DNA of 64,000 bases from Arthrobacter sp. Soil762 (lineage in GTDB: Bacteria > Actinomycetota > Actinomycetes > Actinomycetales > Micrococcaceae), in NCBI RefSeq assembly GCF_001428335.1, contig NZ_LMSG01000001.1:841-64840 (forward strand). The letters run 5' to 3'. Below, in pieces: positions 1-8,914 of this stretch (positions are counted from its first letter, which is position 1; every line of letters starts with the position of its first letter). The translations under genes were made by a program, and so were the position numbers. A model generated the notes under the pieces. The model was not told where the DNA came from, did not search any database, and saw nothing but the letters and a program-made list of their open reading frames with translations.

Positions 1-139
1 CCATGCCCGGCATGGAACTGCCGGTCGAGGCGGAGCTGGAGGTGGCGGAGGATCCGGGTGTCCCGGTTGAGCATCCGGCGAGGGCGAGTGCCGCGGCGAC
101 GGCAGTGGTGGAAAGGGCAAGGAATTTCTTGTTCATCAT
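1..139 (-). CDS. Lipoprotein N-terminus (probable DUF305-type, copper-associated); runs off the window
   Basis: Only the first 46 codons are inside the window. The product begins MMNKKFLALSTTAVAAALAL and continues into AGC, a typical type II signal peptide whose lipobox cysteine is residue 23. A Ser/Thr-rich linker and the metal-friendly SSMPGM follow. AAGGA lies about 10 nt before the start. Actinobacterial DUF305 proteins often begin this way beside copper genes, so membrane-anchored copper handling is likely, but the DUF305 domain itself lies outside the window. Confidence 0.6.
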   Translation of the reverse strand, partial: MMNKKFLALSTTAVAAALALAGCSTGTPGSSATSSSASTGSSMPGM

Positions 140-281
140 GGTTTTCGGGTCCTTCAAGACATCAGGTGCCGCGTGGGCGCCGTGGTGGGTGAGTGTGCAT
201 CGGTGATGCGCCGGAGGGGCTCGAACGAGCCGGCACCGGGCAGGGATAGCGCGCTGGCCAGTTCGCAGCGCGGGGCCCGTT

Positions 282-758
282 TTACGTTCGGCTGATGCAG
301 AGCTCACCCGGCGAAGGACTGCCGGGAAGATAGGACCACCGCAGGCCGATCGCGCTGGGCATCGCTGCGTTGGTGTTCCGGGCGATGATTCCGGTGCCCG
401 GCAGCGGGGCGGCCAGGGAGCCGGTTTTCGCCGACGGGGTGCAGGCCGCGTTCATGGACTGCATGCTGGTGCAGTTGTTCGAGTCCGTGCACCGCACGGT
501 CCGGGCACCGGCTTCGTCCTGCGCCGCGGACCTTTCCGGGGCAGAGGATGGTCCGGCAGAAGCTTCTGCCGTGTGGCCGGCAGGGGATGAGTCATGAGGG
601 GCGCTGACCGATGCAGTCGCCGTGGCTGGGGAGTGCATGGCATGGGTGGCGGTCATGACGTGCATACCGAAGATACCGGCGATCAGGGCCAGGACCGCGG
701 TAAACAGGCCCGCACGGCGAAGGAACGTGATCGCCGGGGCGTGTGCCGGTGCGGTCAT
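282..758 (-). CDS. DUF6153-like secreted or anchored hypothetical protein
   Basis: 158 aa with a strong Shine-Dalgarno (GGGAGGAACGTT directly before ATG at 758). Residues 13-35 form one hydrophobic segment (AGLFTAVLALIAGIFG) followed by HVMTATHAMH, giving a His/Met-rich region after the membrane anchor. A Ser/Ala-rich linker follows, and the C-terminal half has four cysteines, including CTDSNNC. This layout matches small proteins annotated DUF6153 that sit beside copper lipoproteins in Arthrobacter-type genomes. It lies downstream of neither neighbour in an obvious operon. A role in periplasmic copper binding is inferred from context only. Confidence 0.65.
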   Translation of the reverse strand: MTAPAHAPAITFLRRAGLFTAVLALIAGIFGMHVMTATHAMHSPATATASVSAPHDSSPAGHTAEASAGPSSAPERSAAQDEAGARTVRCTDSNNCTSMQSMNAACTPSAKTGSLAAPLPGTGIIARNTNAAMPSAIGLRWSYLPGSPSPGELCISRT

Positions 759-928
759 AACGTTCCTCCCTTCTGTTGCGGGCTTACTGGTTCAAGGTTA
801 CCGGCCATGTGGTGGGGCAGTTGCCGATACAACGATCCGGCCCCGGATTCTGTTACTGCCGCCGGCCGGTGCAGGTGAGAGGCCGGGATCCTCGGAACCT
901 TGCGGACAAAACGATGCGGGACCACACT

Positions 929-1207
929 GAGGGCAACAGGTGCAGGACGTGGCCAACGATCCCCGGCTGATCCTCGCCGACGAGCCCACTGCGAACCTGG
1001 ACGCGAAGACCGGCCAGGACGTGACATTGCTCCTGTGTGAGACAGCCTGCCGGGAGAACAGGGCTGTCATCATGGTCAGCCATGACCAGCGGCTCCGGAC
1101 CGCCGCGAAAAAGGGTGATCACCATCGAGGACGGACGCCTCGCAGCGGAAGAACGCGGGGAACACGACCGGCACTGCCGGATGCACCCGACAGGATCACC
1201 GTCATGA
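929..1207 (+). pseudogene. ABC transporter ATPase, C-terminal remnant (MacB/LolD type)
   Basis: The reading frame shows a shortened signature region (GQQVQDVANDP), Walker B LILADEPTANLD and an H-loop IMVSHDQRLRTAA, all typical of MacB/LolD/DevA exporter ATPases. Walker A and the N-terminal half are missing. After RLRTAA the frame is broken in an AAAAA run near 1109-1113. Removing one A restores a normal C-terminus (RVITIEDGRLAAEE) that ends in a TGA overlapping the next gene's ATG by 4 nt. It is therefore a truncated, frameshifted relic that keeps its old operon junction. Confidence 0.7.
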
Positions 1208-1518
1208 AGATGACTGATGAGGAACTGCTCGCGGCGCTGGCTGACCCGGCCGACGACCCGGCCCGGATGGAACGGATCAGCACGGAAATCGATGCCGAAT
1301 TCCGCCTGCTCTCGGGCCGGCTGGGCAAGGCAGTCGCTGTCTTCGGATCCGCGCGTCCCGGACCGGAGGATCCCCGCTACACGGCAGCCCGGACGATGGG
1401 TGCGCGGTTTGCGGACGCCGGGTTCGCGGTGATCACCGGGGGAGGCCCGGGCCTGATGGAAGCGGCCAACCGCGGCGCCACGGAAGCCGGCGGCACCCCC
1501 GCCGCTCTCGGCATTCAG
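1204..1518 (+). pseudogene. LOG family (TIGR00730-like) protein, N-terminal fragment
   Basis: About 105 codons from ATG 1204 match the start of lysine-decarboxylase-like LOG proteins (nucleotide 5'-monophosphate phosphoribohydrolases): VAVFGSARPGPEDPRY, then VITGGGPGLMEAANRGATEAG. The family needs a further PGGxGTxxE motif and a C-terminal half, which are absent. After AALGIQ the sequence switches to an unrelated reading frame. The start overlaps the ABC remnant's stop, so the two were once translationally coupled. Confidence 0.75.
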
Positions 1519-1750
1519 GGAGGCGGCGCGCTCCCGCTTCGACCTTGTCACCGCCTGGACCATGCTCGTGCCCGTCATCGGCGTCGGAGTCTCGCTGTTC
1601 CTCCCCGGAGAACGGCCGCCACCGTGGGCCGTGGCCGGCATCGGCCTGGACATGGTCTCGCTCTGGCTTGTAGCCCGTCCACCCCGCACCTGGACAAGCC
1701 GGGGCACGGGGACCAAAGACTCTGACGCGGCAGGCCGTGCGGGACCATAG
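1511..1750 (+). pseudogene. Membrane-protein C-terminal fragment, family not recognised
   Basis: In a different frame from the LOG fragment, the sequence encodes RFDLVTAWTMLVPVIGVGVS and then a second hydrophobic stretch (WAVAGIGLDMVSLWLVA) before a stop. It reads like the last one or two membrane helices of a protein whose N-terminus has been lost. I cannot name the family. It begins where the LOG fragment ends, consistent with a deletion that joined two genes. Confidence 0.35.
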
Positions 1751-1790
1751 TGAACCACAGGTGCCGGTGCATCCGCGGAAGGAGACGGCG

Positions 1791-2053
1791 ATGATGTATT
1801 GGGACGGGAACATGGACCTCCGGGGATACATCCTGATGGGTGCGGGCTTCGTCCTGTTCTGGGCCGCTGTCATCACCGCCATCATCTTCTTTGCCCGCTC
1901 TATGGGCGCGGGCAACCCGCAAGTACGAGGGCGGCGGACAGGGTCCGGGAGTTGCGGAAAACCTGCTCGTGGAACGGTTTTCCACGCGGTGAAATCGACG
2001 AGAGCGAATACACCACCCGGCTCACCGTGCTCCGCCAGAGCCGCCGGACGTAA
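1791..2053 (+). pseudogene. SHOCT-domain membrane protein with two frameshifts
   Basis: ATG 1791 follows GGAAGGAGAC. The first frame gives a short Trp/Gly head (MMYWDGNMD) and one membrane helix (ILMGAGFVLFWAAVITAIIF). The family then expects a linker and a SHOCT motif. These exist but in two other frames: KYEGGGQGPGVAENLLVERF from about 1918, and RGEIDESEYTTRLTVLRQ ending at 2053. One base is missing near 1915-1920, and one T is extra in TTTT at 1978-1981. Intact relatives are about 80 aa. The product is likely lost unless the two changes are sequence errors. Confidence 0.75.
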
Positions 2054-2086
2054 TCCGCCGCCATCTCCGGGCGTACACCTTGACGG

Positions 2087-2103
2087 ATACCCCATAGGGG
2101 TAT
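2087..2103 (+). promoter_or_regulatory. CsoR-like copper operator
   Basis: ATACCCC-ATA-GGGGTAT is an inverted repeat with perfect 7-bp arms, of the type bound by copper-sensing CsoR repressors upstream of copper ATPases. It lies about 230 nt before the GTG start of the metal ATPase. No csoR gene is visible in the window. Confidence 0.65.
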
Positions 2104-2334
2104 ACGTTCGGCTTTAACCGGAAAACGACGTCGCGGGCCACCGCCCATACGCAGTGAAGGTCCGACAGCGGGTGGACCGAACCCCCCGCCCTCCCCGGAT
2201 CCCTCACTGCCAAAGGACACACCTTGCCTGCCGCACCCCAACCCCCACACGATCACCAACCGGCAGCGGCCAACAGCAGCCTGTCTGTTGATCCGGACGG
2301 CCCGTCCGGCAGCAGCGGCGCCGAAGGAGGAGCA

Positions 2335-4782
2335 GTGACCACGCATCTGAAACGCACCGTCGTGGAGGTCCGCGGCCTGCACTGGGCCACCTCCAAAGCG
2401 GTCGTGGAACACGTCCTGCTGCAGCAGCCCGGAGTCGCCGCCGTCGACGCGAACGCGGTCGCCCAGACCGCGACCGTGAGCTTCGACCCGTCCGTGACCT
2501 CCGTGGAGCAGATCTCCGGGTGGATCCGGGACTGCGGATACCACTGCCGGGGCGAATCGGTCCCCGATCACGTCTGCTACCCGATGGACGAAACAAGGCG
2601 CACGCCCGGGTCGGGGCATGACACCGCCGGCAAGGCCGGACCCGTCCATCCGCATGCCGGACACGTCCACCCCGGCTACAGCCCGGATCAGCATGGTGCG
2701 ATGGCCCGGACGCCGCAGGACGTGATGGGCCATGGCGGACATCACGCCGGCATGTCGATGGATGACATGGTCAAGGACATGCGGAACCGGTTCCTGGTCG
2801 CGGCGATCCTGTCGGTGGGTGTGACGCTGTGGTCCCCGATGGGCCGGGACATGTTCGGCTTCACCGCGCCGACGCCGTTCGGGCTTCGTGACGACGTGAT
2901 GGCCTTGATTCTGTCGCTGCCGGTCATCTTTTACTCGGCGTGGATCTTCTTCGATGGCGCCTATCGGGCGCTGAAGGCCCGAACCCTGGACATGATGGTC
3001 CTGGTCGCGATCGCCGTGGGCACCGGATGGCTTTACAGCGTCTATGTCACCTTGACCGGCGGCGGCGAGGTGTTCTACGAAGCCGCCACCGTCCTGACCT
3101 CCTTCGTGCTGCTGGGCCACTGGTTCGAGATGCGCGCACGCGGCGGGGCGAACGAGGCCATCCGCACACTGCTCGAGCTTGCCCCGCCGGTCGCCGTCGT
3201 CATCCGTGACGGCGACACGGTCGAGATCCCCACCTCCGAAGTCCAGACCGGGGACCTGCTGCTGATCCGGCCGGGATCGAAAATCCCCGTTGACGGGGAG
3301 GTCGAGGACGGACAGTCAGAGGTCGACGAGTCCATGGTCACGGGCGAGAGCCTTCCGGTGACCAAGACCACCGGCTCGGAAGTCATCGGCGCCTCCATCA
3401 ACACCACGGGCACGATGCGGGTCCGGGCCACCAAGGTCGGAGCCGACACCGCCCTGGCCCAAATTGTGGCCCTCGTCCAGGAAGCCCAGAACTCCAAGGC
3501 ACCAGGGCAGCGGCTGGCGGACAGGGCCGCGTTCTGGCTTGTCCTGGTCGCCCTGATCGGTGGGACGGTGACCTTTGCCGCGTGGCTCGGCATCGGCGTC
3601 GGGGTTCAGGCCGCCCTGTTGTTCGCCATCACCGTTGTCGTGATCACCTGCCCCGACGCGCTGGGGCTTGCCACACCGACGGCGATCATGGTCGGCACCG
3701 GCCTCGGCGCCAAACGGGGCGTCCTGTTCAAGAACGCCACCGCCCTGGAGGTTTCCGCCCGGATCGACACCGTCGTGATGGACAAGACCGGAACCCTGAC
3801 CAGGGGCGAACCGGAAGTGACCGACGTCGTCGTCGAAGGAATTAGCGAAAGCGAACTTCTGGCCCTCGTCGCCGCGGTGGAGCAGGAATCCGAACACCCG
3901 CTCGCCGCCGCCGTGGTCCGGCATGCCCAGGAACAGGGTGCACCCGTCCTGTCGGCCTCGGAATTCCTCAATGTTCCCGGGCACGGGGCCGGCGCCACCG
4001 TGGACGGGCGCCGGGTGCTGGTCGGCAACCGCAAGCTCATGGCGAACGAAGGTATCGACCTGGGCCCGCTGGCCGCGGTGCGCGATGAACTTGCCGCCAC
4101 CGGACGGACCGCCGTGCTCGTCGCTGTCGACGGCAAGGCCGCGGCGGTGATCGCTTTGGCGGACGCCGCGAGAGAAACCGCGGCCGCCGCAGTCGCAGCC
4201 CTGCACGAGGCCGGGATCGAGGTCGTCATGCTCACCGGAGACAACGAAGCGACCGCACGGAGGATCGCCGGTCAGCTGGGCATTGACACCGTCATTGCCG
4301 AAGTACTTCCCGGAGACAAATCAGCGAAGATCGCCGAACTGCAACAGACAGGGAAGAAAGTCGCCATGGTCGGGGACGGCGTCAACGACGCCCCGGCCCT
4401 GGCGCAGGCCGACCTGGGCATCGCGATCGGGGCCGGCACCGATGTGGCCATCGAAACCGCAGACCTCGTGCTCATGCGCTCTGACCCGCTGGATGTGCCG
4501 ATCGCCTTGTGGATCGGCAAAGGCACCCTGCGCAAGATGCGGCAGAACCTGGGCTGGGCAGTGGGGTACAACGCGATAGCCCTGCCGATCGCGGCAGGGG
4601 TTTTCGCCTTCGCCGGCCTTGTCCTTAGCCCCGAGATCGCTGCCCTGTCGATGTCCGGGTCCAGCTTCCTGGTCGCCGTCAACGCCCTGCTGCTCAAGAG
4701 GCTCCGGCTTCCCCGGCCGGAATCACCGGAGGCCACCCCCGCACAGGCTGACCGGCCGCTGGCCCCGGCCGGGAACCGCTAA
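2335..4782 (+). CDS. Heavy-metal (copper-type) translocating P1B ATPase with CPD motif
   Basis: 815 aa from GTG 2335, chosen for the excellent AAGGAGG 7 nt upstream. A weaker in-frame TTG at 2224 would add 37 residues. An HMA-like fold opens the protein, but its metal loop reads GLHWATSK instead of GMTCASC. A His/Met-rich linker ([22 protein letters not shown]) precedes the membrane part. Motifs: TGES at 336-339, the ion-path motif C439-P440-D441 (not CPC or CPH), phosphorylation Asp483 in DKTGT, HP at 521-522, GDGVND at 680-685. The CsoR-like operator upstream points to copper export. The CPD motif defines an unusual subgroup, so the exact metal is uncertain. Confidence 0.85.
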   Translation: MTTHLKRTVVEVRGLHWATSKAVVEHVLLQQPGVAAVDANAVAQTATVSFDPSVTSVEQISGWIRDCGYHCRGESVPDHVCYPMDETRRTPGSGHDTAGKAGPVHPHAGHVHPGYSPDQHGAMARTPQDVMGHGGHHAGMSMDDMVKDMRNRFLVAAILSVGVTLWSPMGRDMFGFTAPTPFGLRDDVMALILSLPVIFYSAWIFFDGAYRALKARTLDMMVLVAIAVGTGWLYSVYVTLTGGGEVFYEAATVLTSFVLLGHWFEMRARGGANEAIRTLLELAPPVAVVIRDGDTVEIPTSEVQTGDLLLIRPGSKIPVDGEVEDGQSEVDESMVTGESLPVTKTTGSEVIGASINTTGTMRVRATKVGADTALAQIVALVQEAQNSKAPGQRLADRAAFWLVLVALIGGTVTFAAWLGIGVGVQAALLFAITVVVITCPDALGLATPTAIMVGTGLGAKRGVLFKNATALEVSARIDTVVMDKTGTLTRGEPEVTDVVVEGISESELLALVAAVEQESEHPLAAAVVRHAQEQGAPVLSASEFLNVPGHGAGATVDGRRVLVGNRKLMANEGIDLGPLAAVRDELAATGRTAVLVAVDGKAAAVIALADAARETAAAAVAALHEAGIEVVMLTGDNEATARRIAGQLGIDTVIAEVLPGDKSAKIAELQQTGKKVAMVGDGVNDAPALAQADLGIAIGAGTDVAIETADLVLMRSDPLDVPIALWIGKGTLRKMRQNLGWAVGYNAIALPIAAGVFAFAGLVLSPEIAALSMSGSSFLVAVNALLLKRLRLPRPESPEATPAQADRPLAPAGNR

Positions 4783-4794
4783 GCGACCACCGCC

Positions 4795-4950
4795 ATGGAC
4801 ATCCGCCTCATCACCCGGGTGCTGTTTCTGCGGGCCGCGTGGCGGAGACGGGACCACTGGGGCACGGCCCGGATCGCCGCCCATCAGGACCATGCCCTGC
4901 AGGAACTGCGCCGCGCAACCTACGCCGGCTCAGAGTTCTACCGGTCCAGG
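4795..4950 (+). pseudogene. N-terminal fragment, probable CapK/phenylacetate-CoA-ligase-like (F390 synthetase-related) protein
   Basis: ATG 4795 opens MDIRLITRVLFLRAAWRRRD and continues to [15 protein letters not shown], which resembles the start of AMP-forming CapK / F390-synthetase-related adenylating enzymes (their head usually ends ...YARSPFYR). After about 52 codons the similarity stops exactly where the remnant of phosphoketolase on the other strand begins. The rest, including the AMP-binding core, is missing. The family call rests on a short match. Confidence 0.4.
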
Positions 4951-5733
4951 GCGGAGGCCAGCTCCGGGTGGACTGCCGCTGGATCATCGCCATCCACAAC
5001 AAGTGGCTCCCAGCCGTGCGCCCTGAGCAGGGCCGCCACGTCGTCGTTGGTATGCCGGCCGAGCACCGTTGGACCGGAAATCTTGTGGCCATTGAGATGA
5101 AGTATCGGCAGGACGGCTCCGTCACGGGCAGGGTTAAGGAGCGACGGGGCTTTCCATGAAGCCTCCAGGGGTCCCGTTTCCGCTTCGCCGTCACCTACCA
5201 CGCAGGCAGCGATGAGCCCGGGATTATCCATGACGGCACTAGTGGCATGCGCGAGCGAGTATCCCAGCTCTCCACCCTCATGGATGAGCCGGGGACCGCC
5301 GGCCCAACATGGCTACCAATTCCGCCCGGGGTGGAGAACTGACGGACCAGGCGGCGAAGCCTCGGCTATGTCCCGACCGACTTCCGGGTAGATCTCCGAG
5401 TATGTCCCTTCGAGATAGACGTTGGCCAACGATGGCCGGGCCGCCATGACCAGGGCCCGCGATAAACGCAATGTTGGCCCGGTTCTTGCGGATCAGCCTG
5501 TTGAGGTGGACGTAAACGAGGGACAGCCCAGGCGACGTTCCCCAGTGTCCCAGCAGCCGGGGCTTGATGTGCTGAGGACGTAGCGGCTCCCGCAGTAGGA
5601 CGTTGTCCTGCAAATAGATCTGGGCAACCGTGAGGTAGTTGGCAGCGTGCCAGTACCGGTCAACGAGGGCCAGGTCGTCTCTCCCGCTGCCGCCGTCGCC
5701 TCCGGCAGCATCCTGGTTCAGTTGTATGTCCAT
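4938..5733 (-). pseudogene. xfp: Phosphoketolase (xfp), N-terminal third with several frameshifts
   Basis: Starts at ATG 5733 after GGAGGGAAACGC. Frame pieces read [86 protein letters not shown] and [17 protein letters not shown], all hallmarks of xylulose-5-P/fructose-6-P phosphoketolase and its thiamine-diphosphate pocket. At least three single-base frameshifts interrupt them (near 5440, 5360 and 5270). The gene stops at TAG 4938, where the family continues for roughly 500 more residues. It follows the USP gene by 20 nt in the same DosR-box operon. Enzyme activity is lost. Confidence 0.85.
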
Positions 5734-5753
5734 GCGTTTCCCTCCACCGCAAA

Positions 5754-6227
5754 TCAGCCCGGGGCGCTTTCGGTGGAGTTCGCTTGGTCAACCAAAAGCA
5801 CGGGACAGTGTGAATGCGCCGCACAGGCCCTGCCCACGGACCCGATCGCCTGCGACAGGAAACCTCCGCCACCGTGGCGGCCGATCACCAGCAGCTGGGC
5901 GTCGCGGCTCTCCTCGACAAGGACCTTTGCCGGCGACCCGAATTTGACTGTCACGCCCAGGCGAGCCGGCCGATCTTCGCCGAAGGCCCTGTCGAGCGCT
6001 TCGTCAGCCAGCCGCGCAGCCGTTTCCTCCAGCTGCTGGGTGAACTTTTCATATCCCAGATCCAGGTGCGAGGCAATGTAGAAGTCGGGAGTCCCTATGC
6101 ATGTGATGGCTTCAAGGGGGGCATCGAAGCTATCGGCCACGCGGCGTGCCAGCCTGAGCGCATTGGACGAGTATTCCGAGCCGTCGACGCCAACGATGAT
6201 CCGGGGCGATGTTGCTTGGGTGTTCAT
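5754..6227 (-). CDS. Universal stress protein (single UspA domain)
   Basis: 157 aa. Starts [20 protein letters not shown] and ends with the ATP-binding loop [20 protein letters not shown] followed by CPVLLV, so the G-x2-G-x9-G-S nucleotide motif is intact. It heads the operon with the phosphoketolase remnant (gap 20 nt). Its promoter is a DosR-like box with a -10 six bases before the ATG, so the mRNA should be leaderless. In mycobacteria several USPs of this type belong to the DosR regulon. The role is presumably adaptation to low oxygen or dormancy; ligand binding is inferred from the motif. Confidence 0.9.
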   Translation of the reverse strand: MNTQATSPRIIVGVDGSEYSSNALRLARRVADSFDAPLEAITCIGTPDFYIASHLDLGYEKFTQQLEETAARLADEALDRAFGEDRPARLGVTVKFGSPAKVLVEESRDAQLLVIGRHGGGGFLSQAIGSVGRACAAHSHCPVLLVDQANSTESAPG

Positions 6228-6233
6228 GTCTCC

Positions 6234-6276
6234 ACAGTGCCGGTGCGACGGCTGCGGGACAAGGGACTAAGGTCAC
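6234..6276 (-). promoter_or_regulatory. DosR-like box + 21 nt + -10 (USP 5754-6227)
   Basis: Read on the minus strand: box GTGACCTTAGTCCCTT (6261-6276), 21-nt spacer, -10 CACTGT (6234-6239), then GGAGAC and the ATG. The near-palindrome GACCTTAGTCC is close to the mycobacterial DosR consensus core GGGACTWWAGTCCC. It overlaps the end of the upstream ATPase gene. Confidence 0.75.
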
Positions 6277-8912
6277 ATGCGGGGCCTTCCCATGTGCCGA
6301 ATGCGCTTATGCACAAAGTCGGCGGCCAGGACGGCAGGGACGGCCAGCACTGCGAGCAGGGCGCCAAACGGCGACGGCGGAGCCTGGCCCAGGACGGCCG
6401 CAACAGAGGGGATGAACAGGAAGATCAGTAAGGCAGCCACTTCGGCCAGAACTGCCCACTGCAACATCCTGTTGCCCAGCCATCCCAGCTGCCACGGAGG
6501 TTTCGTCGTGCTGCGGCACGCATATGCGTTCGCGAACTGGCCAAGGACCACAGCCGTGAAGGCCGCACCGGAGGCCTCCAAGAGCACGGTTTCGGAATGG
6601 CCGGCGCCACCCGAAAACCATCCAGCAGCTGAAAGGACCAAGGTGAATGCAGTCATCTCGATCAGCGCTTCGATCGGTCCGAGCACGGCGAAAACCCTGA
6701 CCATTAGGGCGCGGTCCATGAGGTGCCGCCGTTCCGGCGGACGCCGCATCACCCCGGCACCCGCTTCCTCGCCGCCCAGGGCAAGGGCCGGCAGCAGGTC
6801 CGTACCGATGTCCAGGGCGAGGATTTGCAGGACGCCCAGGGCGAGCGGAAAGGATCCCCCTGAGAGCGCCCAAATGACGAACGGCGTAAGTTCCGCGACG
6901 TTGTCGGTCAGGTGGTACGTCAGGAATCGGCGGATGTTCGCATAAGTGGCACGTCCTTGCTCGATGGCAGCAATGATGGTGGCGAAGTCGTCGTCGAGAA
7001 GCACCAGGTCGGCCGCTTCGCGGGCGACGTCGGTTCCGCCGACGCCCATGGCAACGCCAACGTCGGCCTCGCGCAGGGCCGGTCCATCATTCACGCCATC
7101 GCCCGTCATGGCGAGTACGTGCCCGCGGCGTTGCAGGGCGCGGGCAACCATGAGTTTCTGCTCGGGAGTCACCCGGCTGACCACGACGCCGTCGTGATCC
7201 AGCAGCTCCCCCAGCTCCTGTTCATCGGAAGGAAGGTTTTGGCCGTCAACGAACCTCTCGTCATCCAGGGACAGCCCGATTTCGCGGGCGATCGCGGCGG
7301 CGGTGGAGGGATGGTCTCCAGTGACCATCGCCACCCTAACCCCTGCTTGACGCGTCTTGTGGAGCGCCTCGGCGACGGTTGGACGGGGTGGATCGTGCAG
7401 CCCGATAAGTCCGAGCAGGACCAAATCCGACTCGAGTTCATCGGCCCGGAGGCCGTCTACGCTGGAGAGCGGCCCTTCTTCAAACGTCCGCCCCGCGACG
7501 GCGAGTAAACGCAAACCTTCCGAGGCCATGCGCTCAATGGCCGAATGAACCGTGGCAGTATCCACCAAAACCGCACTGCCGCCGTCGGGCCCTGTCATCC
7601 TGGCACACAGTGGCAGGACCGTTTCCGGTGCGCCTTTCATGGAGAGGATGGATCCGACGAGAACTGATTCGCGCCGGCGGGCGGGCGTGAACGGCAGCCG
7701 CGCCATGTCCGGAGTGTTGCCCGCCGAGCGCGTGGCCTGGAGCCTGGCGGCCAGGGCGTCAAGGGCGGCCTCCATGGGGTCGCCATCCGGTTCCCATGAT
7801 CCGTTACGGAGCATGGTTCGTCCGCGAGAGGCTAGCGCAGCGGCAGCGGCGGCCTGCCGGGCCAGCCCAACAGCGGCCGTCGGGCCTTCGACGTCACCGA
7901 TGGGCTGATAGCCCTCCCCTGCGATCCTGACAGTGCCCGCTGGTGTCCACACTTCCACGGCGCTCATGCGGTTCTGCGTCAGGGTTCCGGTCTTGTCGGT
8001 GCAGATGAACGTGGTGGACCCGAGGGTCTCCACCGCCTGCAGGTGGCGAACCAGGGCCTTTTTGCCGGCCATGCGCTGCGCTCCCATGGCGAGGGACAGC
8101 GTCACGGTGGGCAGCAACCCTTCCGGGATCAGCGCCACCGCCACGCCGATGGCGAAGAGGAAAGCGTCACGCGAGGAGATCCCGATCATCGCCGATACGG
8201 CGAAAAACACTCCACCAACGGTCAGCGCAACGACGGCGATGGTCCGCACAATGCGCTCCAGCTCAAGGGTCAGGGGGCTCGGCGGCCTCTTGACGTTGGC
8301 GGTCAACGCGGCGATCTGAGCCAGGCGGGTGGAAGTTCCCGTTGCGATGACGATGCCTTCAGCATCACCGTTGACCAGGAATGTTCCGCCTGTCCCCGGC
8401 GCTCCCGCCTGCTTGGGGACCGGCTCGCTTTCGCCGGTCAGCATTGACTCGTCCACGGAACAGCCGGAGGCCGCGGCAAAGCGGGTGTCGGCGGGGATCC
8501 GGTCCCCGGCGGTGAGAAGGACTACATCCCCCGGGACAAGCTCCGTGGCAGCAACGCGGGTTGGTTTGCCGTCGCGCCGGACCAGCACCTGCGTGGGCAG
8601 CAGTGCCCTGAGCTTTGCGGCAGCATGCTCCGCCCGCTCCTCCTGGACGTAGGCGAAGACGCCGTTGATGATCACCACGGCCACGATCGCGATACCCAGC
8701 TGGGGCATGCCCGCAACAAAGGCCAGGCCGGCGGCCGCCCAGAGGAGCAGGGCAAAGAAGTGCACGAACTCTGCCAGCAGCCGTTGCCAGCGCGGAACGG
8801 TCCCTACGTCGGGCAGCTGATTCGGGCCGTGGACGCGGAGGAGGTTCCGGGCATCGTCAGACGTCAATCCGCCGGAGCCCGCATCCCGGATGGTCCTTGC
8901 GGCCTCAGCCAC
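6273..8912 (-). CDS. P2-type cation-transporting ATPase (CtpF/Ca2+-ATPase-like)
   Basis: 879 aa from GTG 8912, which lies 2 nt after the upstream dehydrogenase stop, so translation is probably coupled. Cation-ATPase N-terminal domain (residues 1-60), TGES 159-162, PEGL 263-266 in M4, phosphorylation Asp306 in DKTGT, TGDGVND 603-609 and a C-terminal cation-ATPase membrane domain. The PEGL motif marks P2-type pumps for Ca2+, Na+ or similar, not soft metals. M. tuberculosis ctpF is a DosR-regulon member of the same class, which fits the DosR-like promoter ahead of the operon. The transported ion is not determined. Confidence 0.88.
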   Translation of the reverse strand: MAEAARTIRDAGSGGLTSDDARNLLRVHGPNQLPDVGTVPRWQRLLAEFVHFFALLLWAAAGLAFVAGMPQLGIAIVAVVIINGVFAYVQEERAEHAAAKLRALLPTQVLVRRDGKPTRVAATELVPGDVVLLTAGDRIPADTRFAAASGCSVDESMLTGESEPVPKQAGAPGTGGTFLVNGDAEGIVIATGTSTRLAQIAALTANVKRPPSPLTLELERIVRTIAVVALTVGGVFFAVSAMIGISSRDAFLFAIGVAVALIPEGLLPTVTLSLAMGAQRMAGKKALVRHLQAVETLGSTTFICTDKTGTLTQNRMSAVEVWTPAGTVRIAGEGYQPIGDVEGPTAAVGLARQAAAAAALASRGRTMLRNGSWEPDGDPMEAALDALAARLQATRSAGNTPDMARLPFTPARRRESVLVGSILSMKGAPETVLPLCARMTGPDGGSAVLVDTATVHSAIERMASEGLRLLAVAGRTFEEGPLSSVDGLRADELESDLVLLGLIGLHDPPRPTVAEALHKTRQAGVRVAMVTGDHPSTAAAIAREIGLSLDDERFVDGQNLPSDEQELGELLDHDGVVVSRVTPEQKLMVARALQRRGHVLAMTGDGVNDGPALREADVGVAMGVGGTDVAREAADLVLLDDDFATIIAAIEQGRATYANIRRFLTYHLTDNVAELTPFVIWALSGGSFPLALGVLQILALDIGTDLLPALALGGEEAGAGVMRRPPERRHLMDRALMVRVFAVLGPIEALIEMTAFTLVLSAAGWFSGGAGHSETVLLEASGAAFTAVVLGQFANAYACRSTTKPPWQLGWLGNRMLQWAVLAEVAALLIFLFIPSVAAVLGQAPPSPFGALLAVLAVPAVLAADFVHKRIRHMGRPRM

Positions 8913-8914
8913 GG

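Noticed and set aside
2224..2334. TTG 2224 as start of the copper ATPase.
   Set aside because: GTG 2335 has a far better ribosome-binding site and begins right at the HMA-like fold; the extra 37 residues are low complexity.
1900..3120. A 406-codon minus-strand frame opposite the copper ATPase N-terminus.
   Set aside because: Low-complexity Gly/Arg/His sequence, mirror of the His-rich linker. No support as a gene.
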